A stretch of DNA of 13,187 nucleotides from Gammaproteobacteria bacterium (GTDB lineage: Bacteria > Pseudomonadota > Gammaproteobacteria > DSM-16500), in contig SCTP01000263.1 in assembly GCA_004322325.1 (NCBI GenBank), positions 1-13,187 on the forward strand, given 5' to 3'. Below the pieces are notes generated by a model. The model worked only from the letters and a program-made list of their open reading frames with translations. It did not search any database and was not told the DNA's origin. This document shows, piece by piece, positions 1 through 7,131 of the stretch. Positions within the stretch are counted from its first letter, which is position 1. Every line of letters begins with the position of its first letter. The translations under genes were made by a program, and so were the position numbers.

Positions 1-291
1 ATTAAAATTACCCTGAATTTTATACAATTCTCCACGAGTAGCATAGGGTTCATGGTAATAGGGCTGTAATTGAATAGCGTTATTGCAATCTTGCGAAGCA
101 TACGCAAGATCATTTTTAAATTTAAAAGCTATAGCACGTTTGCTATAAACTAAAGAAGTTTGCTGCAATTCTAGGGCACACGAATATTTCCTAATAGCTT
201 CATCAAAATTTTTTCTTTCTAGGAAGTTATCACCTTCTCTTATTAGAATCTGACGGTAAAGTTCTTTATCGAAGTGTGGTGTAGGTAGCAT
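1..291 (-). CDS. TPR-repeat protein, N-terminal part (runs off the left edge)
   Basis: An open minus-strand frame of 97 codons starts with ATG at 291 and reaches base 1 without a stop. A clear Shine-Dalgarno (GAGGAG) lies 7 bases upstream of the ATG. The translation starts MLPTPHFDKELYRQ and then shows the tetratricopeptide pattern: REGDNFLERKNFDEAIRKYS (about residues 19-38), a second unit around SKRAIAFKFKNDLAYASQDC ending in AIQLQP, and the start of a third (YATRGELYKIQGNF). Gly/Ala/Tyr/Ala/Pro fall at the usual 34-residue TPR spacing, as in co-chaperone-like TPR proteins. No signal peptide is visible. TPRs bind other proteins; the partner and the C-terminal domains are outside the window. 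It diverges from the histidine kinase operon, sharing a 155-base intergenic region. Product class is fairly sure; the specific function is unknown. Confidence 0.82.
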   Translation of the reverse strand, partial: MLPTPHFDKELYRQILIREGDNFLERKNFDEAIRKYSCALELQQTSLVYSKRAIAFKFKNDLAYASQDCNNAIQLQPYYHEPYATRGELYKIQGNFN

Positions 292-446
292 TTTTTTCTC
301 CTCTAACTTTATTTATTAATTTTCTAAAAGAAAAATAAGATCCACTAGCTATGATATTTCCTAATAAAGATAGAAAATTCCTTACCTATTTTTTACCTCT
401 ACTTCATGGATACTTAATAAATAGCCTAAAAGAAGGAGAGCGCGTT
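292..446. promoter_or_regulatory. Divergent intergenic region between TPR gene and kinase operon
   Basis: These 155 very AT-rich bases separate two divergent genes, so both promoters should lie here. A TATGAT hexamer at 350-355 could be a plus-strand -10. The overlapping ATGATA (351-356) reads TATCAT on the minus strand, so the -10 could serve both directions. I find no convincing -35 for either. A plus-strand transcript starting near 362 would leave an 85-base leader before the preferred kinase start at 447, and would exclude the upstream ATG at 351. Confidence 0.35.
433..440 (+). promoter_or_regulatory. Shine-Dalgarno deciding the kinase start at 447
   Basis: AAGGAGAG lies 6 bases before ATG 447. 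The stretch AGGAGAG...GTTATG is nearly repeated before the second kinase (AGGAGAGGGGTTATG, 2464-2478), so the ribosome-binding site seems to have been duplicated with the gene. The ATG at 351 has no comparable site. Confidence 0.75.
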
Positions 447-2462
447 ATGCCAAATGGTGCGGAGAATTTATTACTAAAAGGTATTGAATCTATCGAAAAA
501 AACGCTGTTTTTTTGCTTAGTCCTGATGGGAAGGTGGTAAGTTGGAATCAGGGAGCAGAACGATTAACTGGTTTTGCAGCCAGTGAGGTGCAGCAAGAAT
601 CCATTACTAGACTTTACGAAGAAGAGGTGGTGAAAAGTGGATATGTAACCAATTTATTCACGCAAATAAAAGATCTTGGGTCTCAAAAAACAGAAAGTTG
701 GTGGGTTCGTAAAGACAATAGCCGTTTCTTGGCATCTGTTAACTTAACTGCTATTTATGATGAAAGCCAACAATTAGCTGGATTTATTGGAATATCTGAG
801 GACATAACAGAACGAGAAAAATTAGTAGAAAATCAGCGAATAGCTATTGAAGATTATCAATATTTTTTTCGAAGCTTTATCAGTGAGCTTCGTAATGCTA
901 TCACTCCAACTGGTATGACGGCACAAATGTTAAAACGTTCGTATAATATAATAAAACGTTTCGTTCTCCCTTATGCTGTTGCTTTATCAGTAGATAGTGT
1001 CACCAAAAAAACCATTCATGATAGTATGCAAGAAATAGAAGATTTAATTCATCTTATGCATAATTCTGCTAATGATCAAAAAAGAATTTCTGATAATTTC
1101 GTAGAATTCATTAAATTAGAGGAGCGAAGTGAAAAGTTAAATTATTCGTATTTTAACCCAAAAGAAATGATATTATCTCTTATTCGCGCATTTAACCGGC
1201 AAGCGAGACAAAAAAATATAAATATAAGTATAAAAGAAGAGTTACCAAAGGAAGATTTGTTTATAGAATGTGATGAAGTTCTTTTAACACAAGCATTGAG
1301 CAATTTGCTCAGGAATGCCATCAAAATTAATCAGACAAGAAGTGTTTCTATTACTATTTCTATGAAATATGAATCATTAATTTCTTCGCCCAATCATGTG
1401 GGAGTTACATTTAGTATATCTCACAGCGGAGGTTGGACGTTGGATGAAAAGAAGAAGCATAAAAAAATCACAGGCTATGATATACATGAAGCTACTCGTT
1501 ATGGTTATGGAGGGTCAGATCTTTTTATTACTAAAGAAATTGTTAAATTAATAGATGGAAACATTGAAATTGAAAGTGAAAAAGAAAAAAGTACACAATT
1601 TAATGTTAACCTACTCTGCAGAAAAATTTCTCTAGAAGAAATAAAATCGATGGGAGGAATAAAGCGCCCTGTTTGTGCTGTCACGGGTCGTCAAAAAAAT
1701 ATTTTAGTTGTTGAAAATTATCCAACAAATCAGGGTATGTTTGATTTGTTTTTACAAGGAGAAAATCATAATTGCCATATTGCTAATAATGGAGTAGAGG
1801 CGATTGGTGAATGTGTGAAAAATAAATTTGATATTATTTTTATGAATATAGATATACCTATTTTAAATGGTATAGAGGCTACAAAACAAATTCGAAAAAT
1901 AGAAAAAGAAGAAAATCGCCCTTCTTCTTATATTGTCGGTATATCTATTAATGCTACGCTAGAACAACAAAATAACGCTTATTTGGCAGGAATGAGTGAT
2001 TATTTTTCTAAACCTTTTGATATGGAGCAAATTTCTCAAATAATATTGGATAGTGAAAGATTTTCTAATGGAGCTGCTTTGCCATCACAAAAAAGGGCAA
2101 GAAGAGGATCTATTGAATTATCTCCTTATGCATTATTTCAACCAACACCTACTTTACCTTCATTACCAACAGTATTATATACCTTCGAATCAGATAACTA
2201 TAAAAATGCAAAAGTTGTCGTTGTTGCCGGTACATTTAATGGTTTGCTAGAAGACCAAGAAAGAGCGCTTAGCCCTGATAGTAATACAGTCACGGATTGG
2301 ATAATGGAAAAAACACCAACAGGTCAATGGCGATTAGAAAAGCCGCTACCCATGGGCCATCATCAATATAAATTGGTAGTTGATTATGACCAATGGGGAC
2401 CGCTTAAGGAGGTGGATATTTCCCTGCCTTCTGAAGAAAGCAGAATAGGAGTGTATTTATAA
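447..2462 (+). CDS. Degenerate hybrid histidine kinase (pseudokinase) with PAS, receiver and C-terminal glycogen-binding domain
   Basis: The preferred start is ATG 447 (671 aa), not the in-frame ATG at 351. AAGGAG at 433-438 is well spaced before 447, and the length and N-terminus then match the 669-aa paralogue next door. Order: PAS/PAC (about 8-125), HisKA-like helices (about 135-235), HATPase-like (about 255-385), receiver (about 418-530), basic/Pro-rich linker, AMPK-beta-like CBM48 (about 570-665). No membrane segment, so cytoplasmic. Relative to the paralogue the phosphoacceptor His is Ser146 (SELRN for HEIRN, with about four residues missing just before it). The G1 motif DTGIG is HSGGW (326-330) and the G2 box GGSGLGL is cut to GGSDLF. 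The receiver acidic pair is E-N424 and the phospho-Asp is Asn467. The N-box Asn290 and receiver Lys522 remain. The CBM keeps GHHQYK and DQW but has FNGL where the paralogue has FNQW. The frame is open throughout, so it is probably made and serves as a partner or scaffold rather than a kinase. Confidence 0.88.
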   Translation: MPNGAENLLLKGIESIEKNAVFLLSPDGKVVSWNQGAERLTGFAASEVQQESITRLYEEEVVKSGYVTNLFTQIKDLGSQKTESWWVRKDNSRFLASVNLTAIYDESQQLAGFIGISEDITEREKLVENQRIAIEDYQYFFRSFISELRNAITPTGMTAQMLKRSYNIIKRFVLPYAVALSVDSVTKKTIHDSMQEIEDLIHLMHNSANDQKRISDNFVEFIKLEERSEKLNYSYFNPKEMILSLIRAFNRQARQKNINISIKEELPKEDLFIECDEVLLTQALSNLLRNAIKINQTRSVSITISMKYESLISSPNHVGVTFSISHSGGWTLDEKKKHKKITGYDIHEATRYGYGGSDLFITKEIVKLIDGNIEIESEKEKSTQFNVNLLCRKISLEEIKSMGGIKRPVCAVTGRQKNILVVENYPTNQGMFDLFLQGENHNCHIANNGVEAIGECVKNKFDIIFMNIDIPILNGIEATKQIRKIEKEENRPSSYIVGISINATLEQQNNAYLAGMSDYFSKPFDMEQISQIILDSERFSNGAALPSQKRARRGSIELSPYALFQPTPTLPSLPTVLYTFESDNYKNAKVVVVAGTFNGLLEDQERALSPDSNTVTDWIMEKTPTGQWRLEKPLPMGHHQYKLVVDYDQWGPLKEVDISLPSEESRIGVYL

Positions 2463-2475
2463 GAGGAGAGGGGTT

Positions 2476-4485
2476 ATGCAAGAAAATATAGACGTAGATC
2501 ATTTATTGCTAAAAGGGATCGAATCTATTGAAAAACATGCTGTTTTTGCTCTAAATACTAATGGAAAAGTTATACGTTGGAATGCGGGAGCAGAAAGATT
2601 AACCGGTTATGCAGATGGCGATATGGAAGAAAAATCCATTGCTCATTTTTATGAAGAAGAAAAAATAAAAAGTGGGTATATGGAGCAACTACTGGAAGAA
2701 GCAAAAACGCGTGGCCGTGCTAGAAGAGAAACCTGGTGGATTCGGAAAGACGGGAGGCATTTCTGGGCGTCGGTTGAGATTACTGCTATCTATAATGAAG
2801 GTGAGAAATTGCTTGGCTATTGTGTGATAAGTGAGGATTTATCGGAACGCAAAAAATTAGAAGAAGAACGGCTGACAGCTGAAGAAGACCATCGAAAATA
2901 TTTAGCAAACCTTGTTGATACGATGTGTCATGAAATTCGTAATAACTTGACTGGCATTTTATCAATAGTGGAGTTAAAAGACTTATATTTTACTATGATT
3001 GATACGTTGACGGTTCCCTTGGATCCTGCTCAGAAAGACACATTTGAAAAAAATAACCATGAAGTAAAAAACCTTATTGAGATCATCTTATTATCTGCTG
3101 AACAACAAAAGAAAATTGTTGATAGGACACTGGCAATGTCTAAATTAAAAAAAGAAGAAGTAAAATTAGATTATTTAAAATTTAATCCGAAAAATGTCAT
3201 TTTATACATGATTAAAACATTTACGCCGCAGTTAGAAAAAAAGCACTTAATTCTAAAGCCAAGTATGCCGCCAGAGGATTTTTTAATAGAATTAGATCAA
3301 GCACGTCTCATGGAAATTCTCATTAATTTAATTTATAACGCTATAAAATTCACTGAAAAAGGTGAGATTATGCTTTCCATGGCTTATAAACCTATACCAG
3401 ATTCGATTGATGAAATTGAGCTTTTTATTAGTGTAGAAGATACAGGGATTGGTATGACGGAAGAAGAGCAGCAACGTTTATTTAAAGATTTTAGTCAAGC
3501 CAATATAGAGATTTCTTCTCAATATGGTGGTTCTGGATTGGGGCTCGCCATTACCAAAAAATTTATTGAACTAATGAAGGGACATATTGAGGTTAAGAGT
3601 CAGAAGCATGTAGGCACTAAATTTAGTTTTGGCATACCATGTAAAAGCTTTCTCTTGGAAGCAGAACAAGAGATAGAGATGGCAAAACGTCCTTCTCCTG
3701 CTAATGAAGTGCTAAAAAGAATCCTCATTGTCGAAGATAATAAGTCAAGTCAGAAAATATTAGAATTATTTTTAAAAGATCAGTGTTACCAAACTGTTAA
3801 TAATGGGTTAGAAGCCATTGAAGCCTGCACCTCTTCTGCATTTGATGCTATTTTTATGGATATTATGATGCCTGTCATGGATGGATTAGAGGCTACTAAG
3901 CACATTCGAGAGATAGAAAAAGCAAAAAACCGTTATCCTGCGTTTATTGTTGGCTTATCTGCTGCGACTAAGGATCAACAACAAGCCGCCATGGAAGCAG
4001 GGATGGATGCTTATGTCACCAAGCCGTTTAAGAAGCAAGATATTATGGAAGTATTGTCACAACATGAAGGCTTTTCCACATTACCAGTATGCAAAAAACC
4101 CAGAGTCGAACCCCCTCCCCCTGAATTTCATCTTTCTTCTTATGAAGGATTAAGATTATTCCAGGCAAGACCTGCCTCTCCTTCACACACAATTACCCAC
4201 ACCTTTGAGTTTAATGATCAGGAGGCACAATCTGTCATCATTGCAGGTACATTTAACCAGTGGCTAGGAGAGCGTGGCCAAGTCAACAGGATCAGTCCTA
4301 ACAATAACACAGCGAATGATTGGCAAATGAAGAAAGTAGCAATGGGTCGGTGGATACTCGAGAAGCCGTTACCTATTGGTCATCATCAATATAGATTTGT
4401 GATAGATAATGATCAATGGGGCCCGCTTAACGAGGTGGATATTGGCGGCTCTCCTTCTGCAGAGCTAGTATTTTCATCCCATTAA
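2476..4485 (+). CDS. Soluble hybrid histidine kinase: PAS, HisKA, HATPase, receiver, C-terminal AMPK-beta-type glycogen-binding domain
   Basis: 669 aa, starting 13 bases after the first kinase with a strong GAGGAGAGG ribosome-binding site, so the two are co-transcribed. PAS/PAC (about 10-130) with the usual GxVxxWNxGAERLTGY core is followed by a coiled helix. The H-box is CHEIRNNLTG with phosphoacceptor His152. The HATPase has N-box Asn288, G1 DTGIG (322-326) and G2 GGSGLGL (351-357). The receiver (about 414-525) has acidic residues E420/D421, phospho-Asp462 and Lys516. A Pro-rich linker (near VEPPPPEF) leads to residues about 573-665, which match the AMPK beta glycogen-binding/CBM48 fold: AGTFNQW (Trp596), LPIGHHQYRF (Arg640) and DQWGP (Trp648). 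The two Trp align with the glycogen-contacting Trp of AMPK beta FNNW and GQW. No transmembrane segment or signal peptide. Kinase and receiver should be active; a downstream Hpt and the final output are not identified. Ligand binding by PAS or CBM is inference. Confidence 0.93.
   Translation: MQENIDVDHLLLKGIESIEKHAVFALNTNGKVIRWNAGAERLTGYADGDMEEKSIAHFYEEEKIKSGYMEQLLEEAKTRGRARRETWWIRKDGRHFWASVEITAIYNEGEKLLGYCVISEDLSERKKLEEERLTAEEDHRKYLANLVDTMCHEIRNNLTGILSIVELKDLYFTMIDTLTVPLDPAQKDTFEKNNHEVKNLIEIILLSAEQQKKIVDRTLAMSKLKKEEVKLDYLKFNPKNVILYMIKTFTPQLEKKHLILKPSMPPEDFLIELDQARLMEILINLIYNAIKFTEKGEIMLSMAYKPIPDSIDEIELFISVEDTGIGMTEEEQQRLFKDFSQANIEISSQYGGSGLGLAITKKFIELMKGHIEVKSQKHVGTKFSFGIPCKSFLLEAEQEIEMAKRPSPANEVLKRILIVEDNKSSQKILELFLKDQCYQTVNNGLEAIEACTSSAFDAIFMDIMMPVMDGLEATKHIREIEKAKNRYPAFIVGLSAATKDQQQAAMEAGMDAYVTKPFKKQDIMEVLSQHEGFSTLPVCKKPRVEPPPPEFHLSSYEGLRLFQARPASPSHTITHTFEFNDQEAQSVIIAGTFNQWLGERGQVNRISPNNNTANDWQMKKVAMGRWILEKPLPIGHHQYRFVIDNDQWGPLNEVDIGGSPSAELVFSSH
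4198..4470 (+). other. AMPK-beta-like CBM48 domain at the C-terminus of the second kinase
   Basis: Domain annotation for residues about 575-665. The pattern is that of the glycogen-binding domain of AMPK beta and of the N-terminal domains of glycogen branching/debranching enzymes: a beta strand (VIIAGTFNQW), an insertion, W-x-L-E-K-P-L-P-x-G, then HHQYRFVID and DQWGP. The insertion between FNQW and the next strand (ending NDWQMKK) is longer than in AMPK beta. The equivalent domain in the first kinase spans about 2164-2450. Family match from motif reading only. Confidence 0.8.
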
Positions 4486-4520
4486 TTTCTTTCATGGTTC
4501 CGTTGCTATTTTTTACTTAA

Positions 4521-6383
4521 CTACTTAATAATGTCAAATTTTCGAGCTACCTGACTTTTTAACACTTGCAAGCATTTTTCACTATTAAGCGGTCGATGAA
4601 AAATATATCCTTGTACTTTATCGCCGCCATAATGACGAAGAAAATCTAACTGTCCATACGTTTCTATCCCTTTTATCACTATTTCACGATTCATATTTTT
4701 TATTACGCGAATCATAGTATTGATGATCACCGCATCCTCCGCTCGTTCATCCAAGCCTTGAATAAAACTTTTATCTATTTTTATTTTTTCAAATGGAAAT
4801 TGCTTAAGGTAACTTAAGCTCGCATGCCCGACACCAAAATCATCCATGACTAAATGAATGCCCATGTTTTTTAATTCAATCATTTTCATTTTTATGTCAC
4901 TTAAAATGCCTAAAATTGAATTTTCTGTTAACTCAAGCTCAATTAAAGCAGAATTAATTTGTGTTTCGACCAATAGTTCTTCAATGGTTTCGATAAAATT
5001 AGCTTGCTGAAATTGTTGCCCGCTGATATTAACAGCAATGCGTAAATAAGGGATATCTTGTTGTATCCATTGTTTTAATTGTAAAATAGCCTGACGTATT
5101 ACCCAGTTATTAATAGGTATAATCAAGCCAGTTTCTTCTGCGATAGGAATAAATTCATGAGGCGAAACATTACCCAGGGTTGGATTGATCCAACGCAAGA
5201 GTGTTTCCACGCCTGTAATTTTATTATTGTGAAGTTCCATGATAGGTTGATAATACAGAGTGAATTCATTTTTCTTAATGGCATTATGCAAAGCATTTTC
5301 TATTTTTACTTTTTTCAAGACATGCGTATGAAATTGTTTATGATAAACCTGATAGATGCCATGGCCTTGTTTCTTTGCCGCATGTAATGCAGAGCTGGCA
5401 TTAGTTAATAAGCTATTTGCATCGTGTGCATGAAGAGGATAAATGCTGATTCCAATATTGGAGGTTAAGGTAATCAGCTGATTTTCAATAGCATATGAAC
5501 TCATGGATTTTTCGATCAACTCTTTTGCTAAGACAATAAGGTCTTTTTCTTGTGATAAGGCAGGAACTACTACCACAAAATTATCGCTTTCCCATCGTGC
5601 AATGGTCATGGTTTCATTGAGTAAAGAGCGAAACTTTTGGGCAATTTTTTTTAACAGTAAATCCCCAGTATTGTAACTAAAACTATCATTGATTTGCTGA
5701 AAATTATTAATATCAATAAATAATAAGCCTACCATGGATCCATTATGTTCAGCGTGTGTTATAGCTTGCTGGAGGCGATCAATGAGCAAAATACGATTAG
5801 GCAAGCCAGTTAATTTATCCTGAGTGGTTTGAATAAGTAATTGGCCAGCTGATTTTTTTAAATCAGCCGTACGGGCATTTAAAAGATGCTCCAAATTTTC
5901 CATATCACATTGAACTTGCTGGTGCAATTCCCATTTCTGAGTTAAAGCAGCTGCCAATTGGCGAATTTCAATCATTTCAAAAGGTTTTTTTAAAATAAAA
6001 AGATTATCCGATTTGTTTAATTCTTGGGAAATTTCCTCCCACCCATAATCAGAATAAGCCGTACAAATCACCACTTGGATATCTGGATCTATCTCCCACA
6101 TTTTTTTGATTGTCCAAATGCCATCTTTACCAGGAGGCATGCGAATATCCACAAAGGCTAAAGAATAAGGTTGATAAGTTTTAAGGGAATCACGAACCAT
6201 TTCTAACGCTGATTTTCCTTGATAAGCAGAGTCAATGATATAAGCCGGTTGGGTTGAACGTGAGATAATTGCGAACTCAGCGGTTATCTTTTTTTCTTGC
6301 GTATGCAGCACTTTACGATAATCATCGTGCACCGCGGGATTATCATCAATGATTAAGATTCTTTTTCGGTCTGATTTTAACAT
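4521..6383 (-). CDS. Response regulator REC-GGDEF-EAL with degenerate GGDEF and altered EAL catalytic site
   Basis: 620 aa. The receiver (about 8-150) is of the long type with ILIIDDNPAVHDD (D13/D14), phospho-Asp79 in FVDIRMPPGKDG and Lys133 in LKKPF, so it should be phosphorylatable. A coiled linker (about 150-185) leads to a GGDEF domain (about 186-345) whose signature is RWESDNF (263-269) instead of R-x-GGDEF, so cyclase activity is unlikely. The EAL domain (about 362-610) has ETL (E393), N452, E484, DD514-515, K535, E574 and Q591. The first Glu of the usual AEGVE is Lys571 (IKGIE); by spacing from the DD pair this is the position of RocR Glu352, so phosphodiesterase activity is doubtful. 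It may bind c-di-GMP or act by protein contact. No membrane segment. It converges on the kinase operon with only 35 bases between, and has its own likely promoter. Adjacency suggests, but does not prove, that it works with the kinases. Confidence 0.9.
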   Translation of the reverse strand: MLKSDRKRILIIDDNPAVHDDYRKVLHTQEKKITAEFAIISRSTQPAYIIDSAYQGKSALEMVRDSLKTYQPYSLAFVDIRMPPGKDGIWTIKKMWEIDPDIQVVICTAYSDYGWEEISQELNKSDNLFILKKPFEMIEIRQLAAALTQKWELHQQVQCDMENLEHLLNARTADLKKSAGQLLIQTTQDKLTGLPNRILLIDRLQQAITHAEHNGSMVGLLFIDINNFQQINDSFSYNTGDLLLKKIAQKFRSLLNETMTIARWESDNFVVVVPALSQEKDLIVLAKELIEKSMSSYAIENQLITLTSNIGISIYPLHAHDANSLLTNASSALHAAKKQGHGIYQVYHKQFHTHVLKKVKIENALHNAIKKNEFTLYYQPIMELHNNKITGVETLLRWINPTLGNVSPHEFIPIAEETGLIIPINNWVIRQAILQLKQWIQQDIPYLRIAVNISGQQFQQANFIETIEELLVETQINSALIELELTENSILGILSDIKMKMIELKNMGIHLVMDDFGVGHASLSYLKQFPFEKIKIDKSFIQGLDERAEDAVIINTMIRVIKNMNREIVIKGIETYGQLDFLRHYGGDKVQGYIFHRPLNSEKCLQVLKSQVARKFDIIK

Positions 6384-6416
6384 CTTTCAGGACCTGTTAT
6401 AGTTATGAGTAAATTA

Positions 6417-6445
6417 AGTATAGCAGTTGAGCAAAAAAGTGTTGA
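6417..6445 (-). promoter_or_regulatory. Likely sigma70 promoter of the REC-GGDEF-EAL gene
   Basis: On the minus strand: TCAACA (-35, plus 6440-6445), 17-base spacer, TATACT (-10, plus 6417-6422), with TGC directly before it as an extended -10. Transcription would start near 6410, about 25 bases upstream of the ATG at 6383. The ribosome-binding site there is weak. Confidence 0.55.
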
Positions 6446-6468
6446 TTTTAAAGAGACAAAAGCAATTT

Positions 6469-6489
6469 TTTTGTATACAAAATATACAA
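6469..6489. promoter_or_regulatory. Palindromic possible operator upstream of the REC-GGDEF-EAL promoter
   Basis: TTTTGTATACAAAA (6469-6482) is a perfect 14-base palindrome. It overlaps a second symmetric pair, TGTATA (6472-6477) and TATACA (6483-6488) with a 5-base gap. TATACAA occurs twice, 9 bases apart. It lies about 25 bases upstream of the predicted -35 and 15 bases after the carbonic anhydrase stop. It is too AT-rich for a typical terminator and better fits a dimeric regulator site. The protein is unknown. Confidence 0.35.
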
Positions 6490-6503
6490 GTTAGATGATA
6501 AAT

Positions 6504-7115
6504 TTATACTGACTCAAGTGGTTGATATTCCTGTTGCGCATCAGAATAAGTAAAAATTTGGCCTTTTTTAACATCAAAAAACCACAAATGAATTGTTAGT
6601 TCTTGCTGGGTGACTTTCTCTTTAATCCACGGAAAGGTGAGACAGTTTTGCAGCGAGTGGTGAAGTGCAAGCTTCGCGTAATCATCGGCATCTTGTGGTG
6701 CTTTATGTTGTGTTTTTATCAAAGACACCCAGTTGGTGATAAAATCGTTTGAATTAGAATCTTGATGATCGCATAACACTTGAATACCGCCACATTGGCT
6801 ATGGCCGAGTAAGATAAGATGTTTGACTTTCAAAAAACAGATTCCAAACTCTAATGCAGCGCTCGTACCATGATGAGCTTCGTCTTTTTCATAAGGGGGG
6901 ATGATATTCGCTACGTTTCGCACCACGAATAAATCACCCGGGTCACATTGAAGTATCAAGGCGGGGTCGACTCGAGAATCACAGCAGGAAACAACCATAA
7001 TCTGGGGTTTCTGGCCGTAATTAGAAAGGTATTGCATCACGGAGTTATCACTGAGTGCATATTTTTTTCTAAATAACTGGTAGCCGCTGAGGATTTTTGT
7101 AAAAGAATTTAGCAT
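6504..7115 (-). CDS. Beta-class carbonic anhydrase
   Basis: 203 aa, the usual length for a prokaryotic beta-carbonic anhydrase, which interconverts CO2 and bicarbonate in the cytoplasm. The zinc site is complete: Cys44 with the Asp46/Arg48 dyad in SCCDSRVDP, and His105/Cys108 in LLGHSQCGG. RNVANIIPP (about 66-74) and HHGTSAALEFG (about 81-91) are the other family hallmarks. No signal peptide. Ribosome-binding site TAGGAG lies 7 bases before ATG 7115. It starts 16 bases after the stop of the MFS gene, so the two are very likely one transcript. cynT and can are both possible names; no cyanase gene is present, so I give none. Confidence 0.95.
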   Translation of the reverse strand: MLNSFTKILSGYQLFRKKYALSDNSVMQYLSNYGQKPQIMVVSCCDSRVDPALILQCDPGDLFVVRNVANIIPPYEKDEAHHGTSAALEFGICFLKVKHLILLGHSQCGGIQVLCDHQDSNSNDFITNWVSLIKTQHKAPQDADDYAKLALHHSLQNCLTFPWIKEKVTQQELTIHLWFFDVKKGQIFTYSDAQQEYQPLESV

Positions 7116-7131
7116 GTGATACTCCTAAAAT

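Noticed and set aside
351..446. Upstream in-frame ATG giving a 703-aa first kinase
   Set aside because: No ribosome-binding site before 351, the extra 32 residues have no counterpart in the paralogue, and ATG 447 has AAGGAG at good spacing and gives a matching length.
2085..2108. Basic cluster KRARR in the REC-CBM linker as a nuclear localisation signal
   Set aside because: Short basic linkers are common; there is no evidence that these kinases leave the bacterial cell, although the paralogue also has a basic KKPR at this place.
4486..4520. Bidirectional terminator between the convergent second kinase and REC-GGDEF-EAL genes
   Set aside because: There is a short T-run (about 4510-4514) but no stable hairpin next to it.
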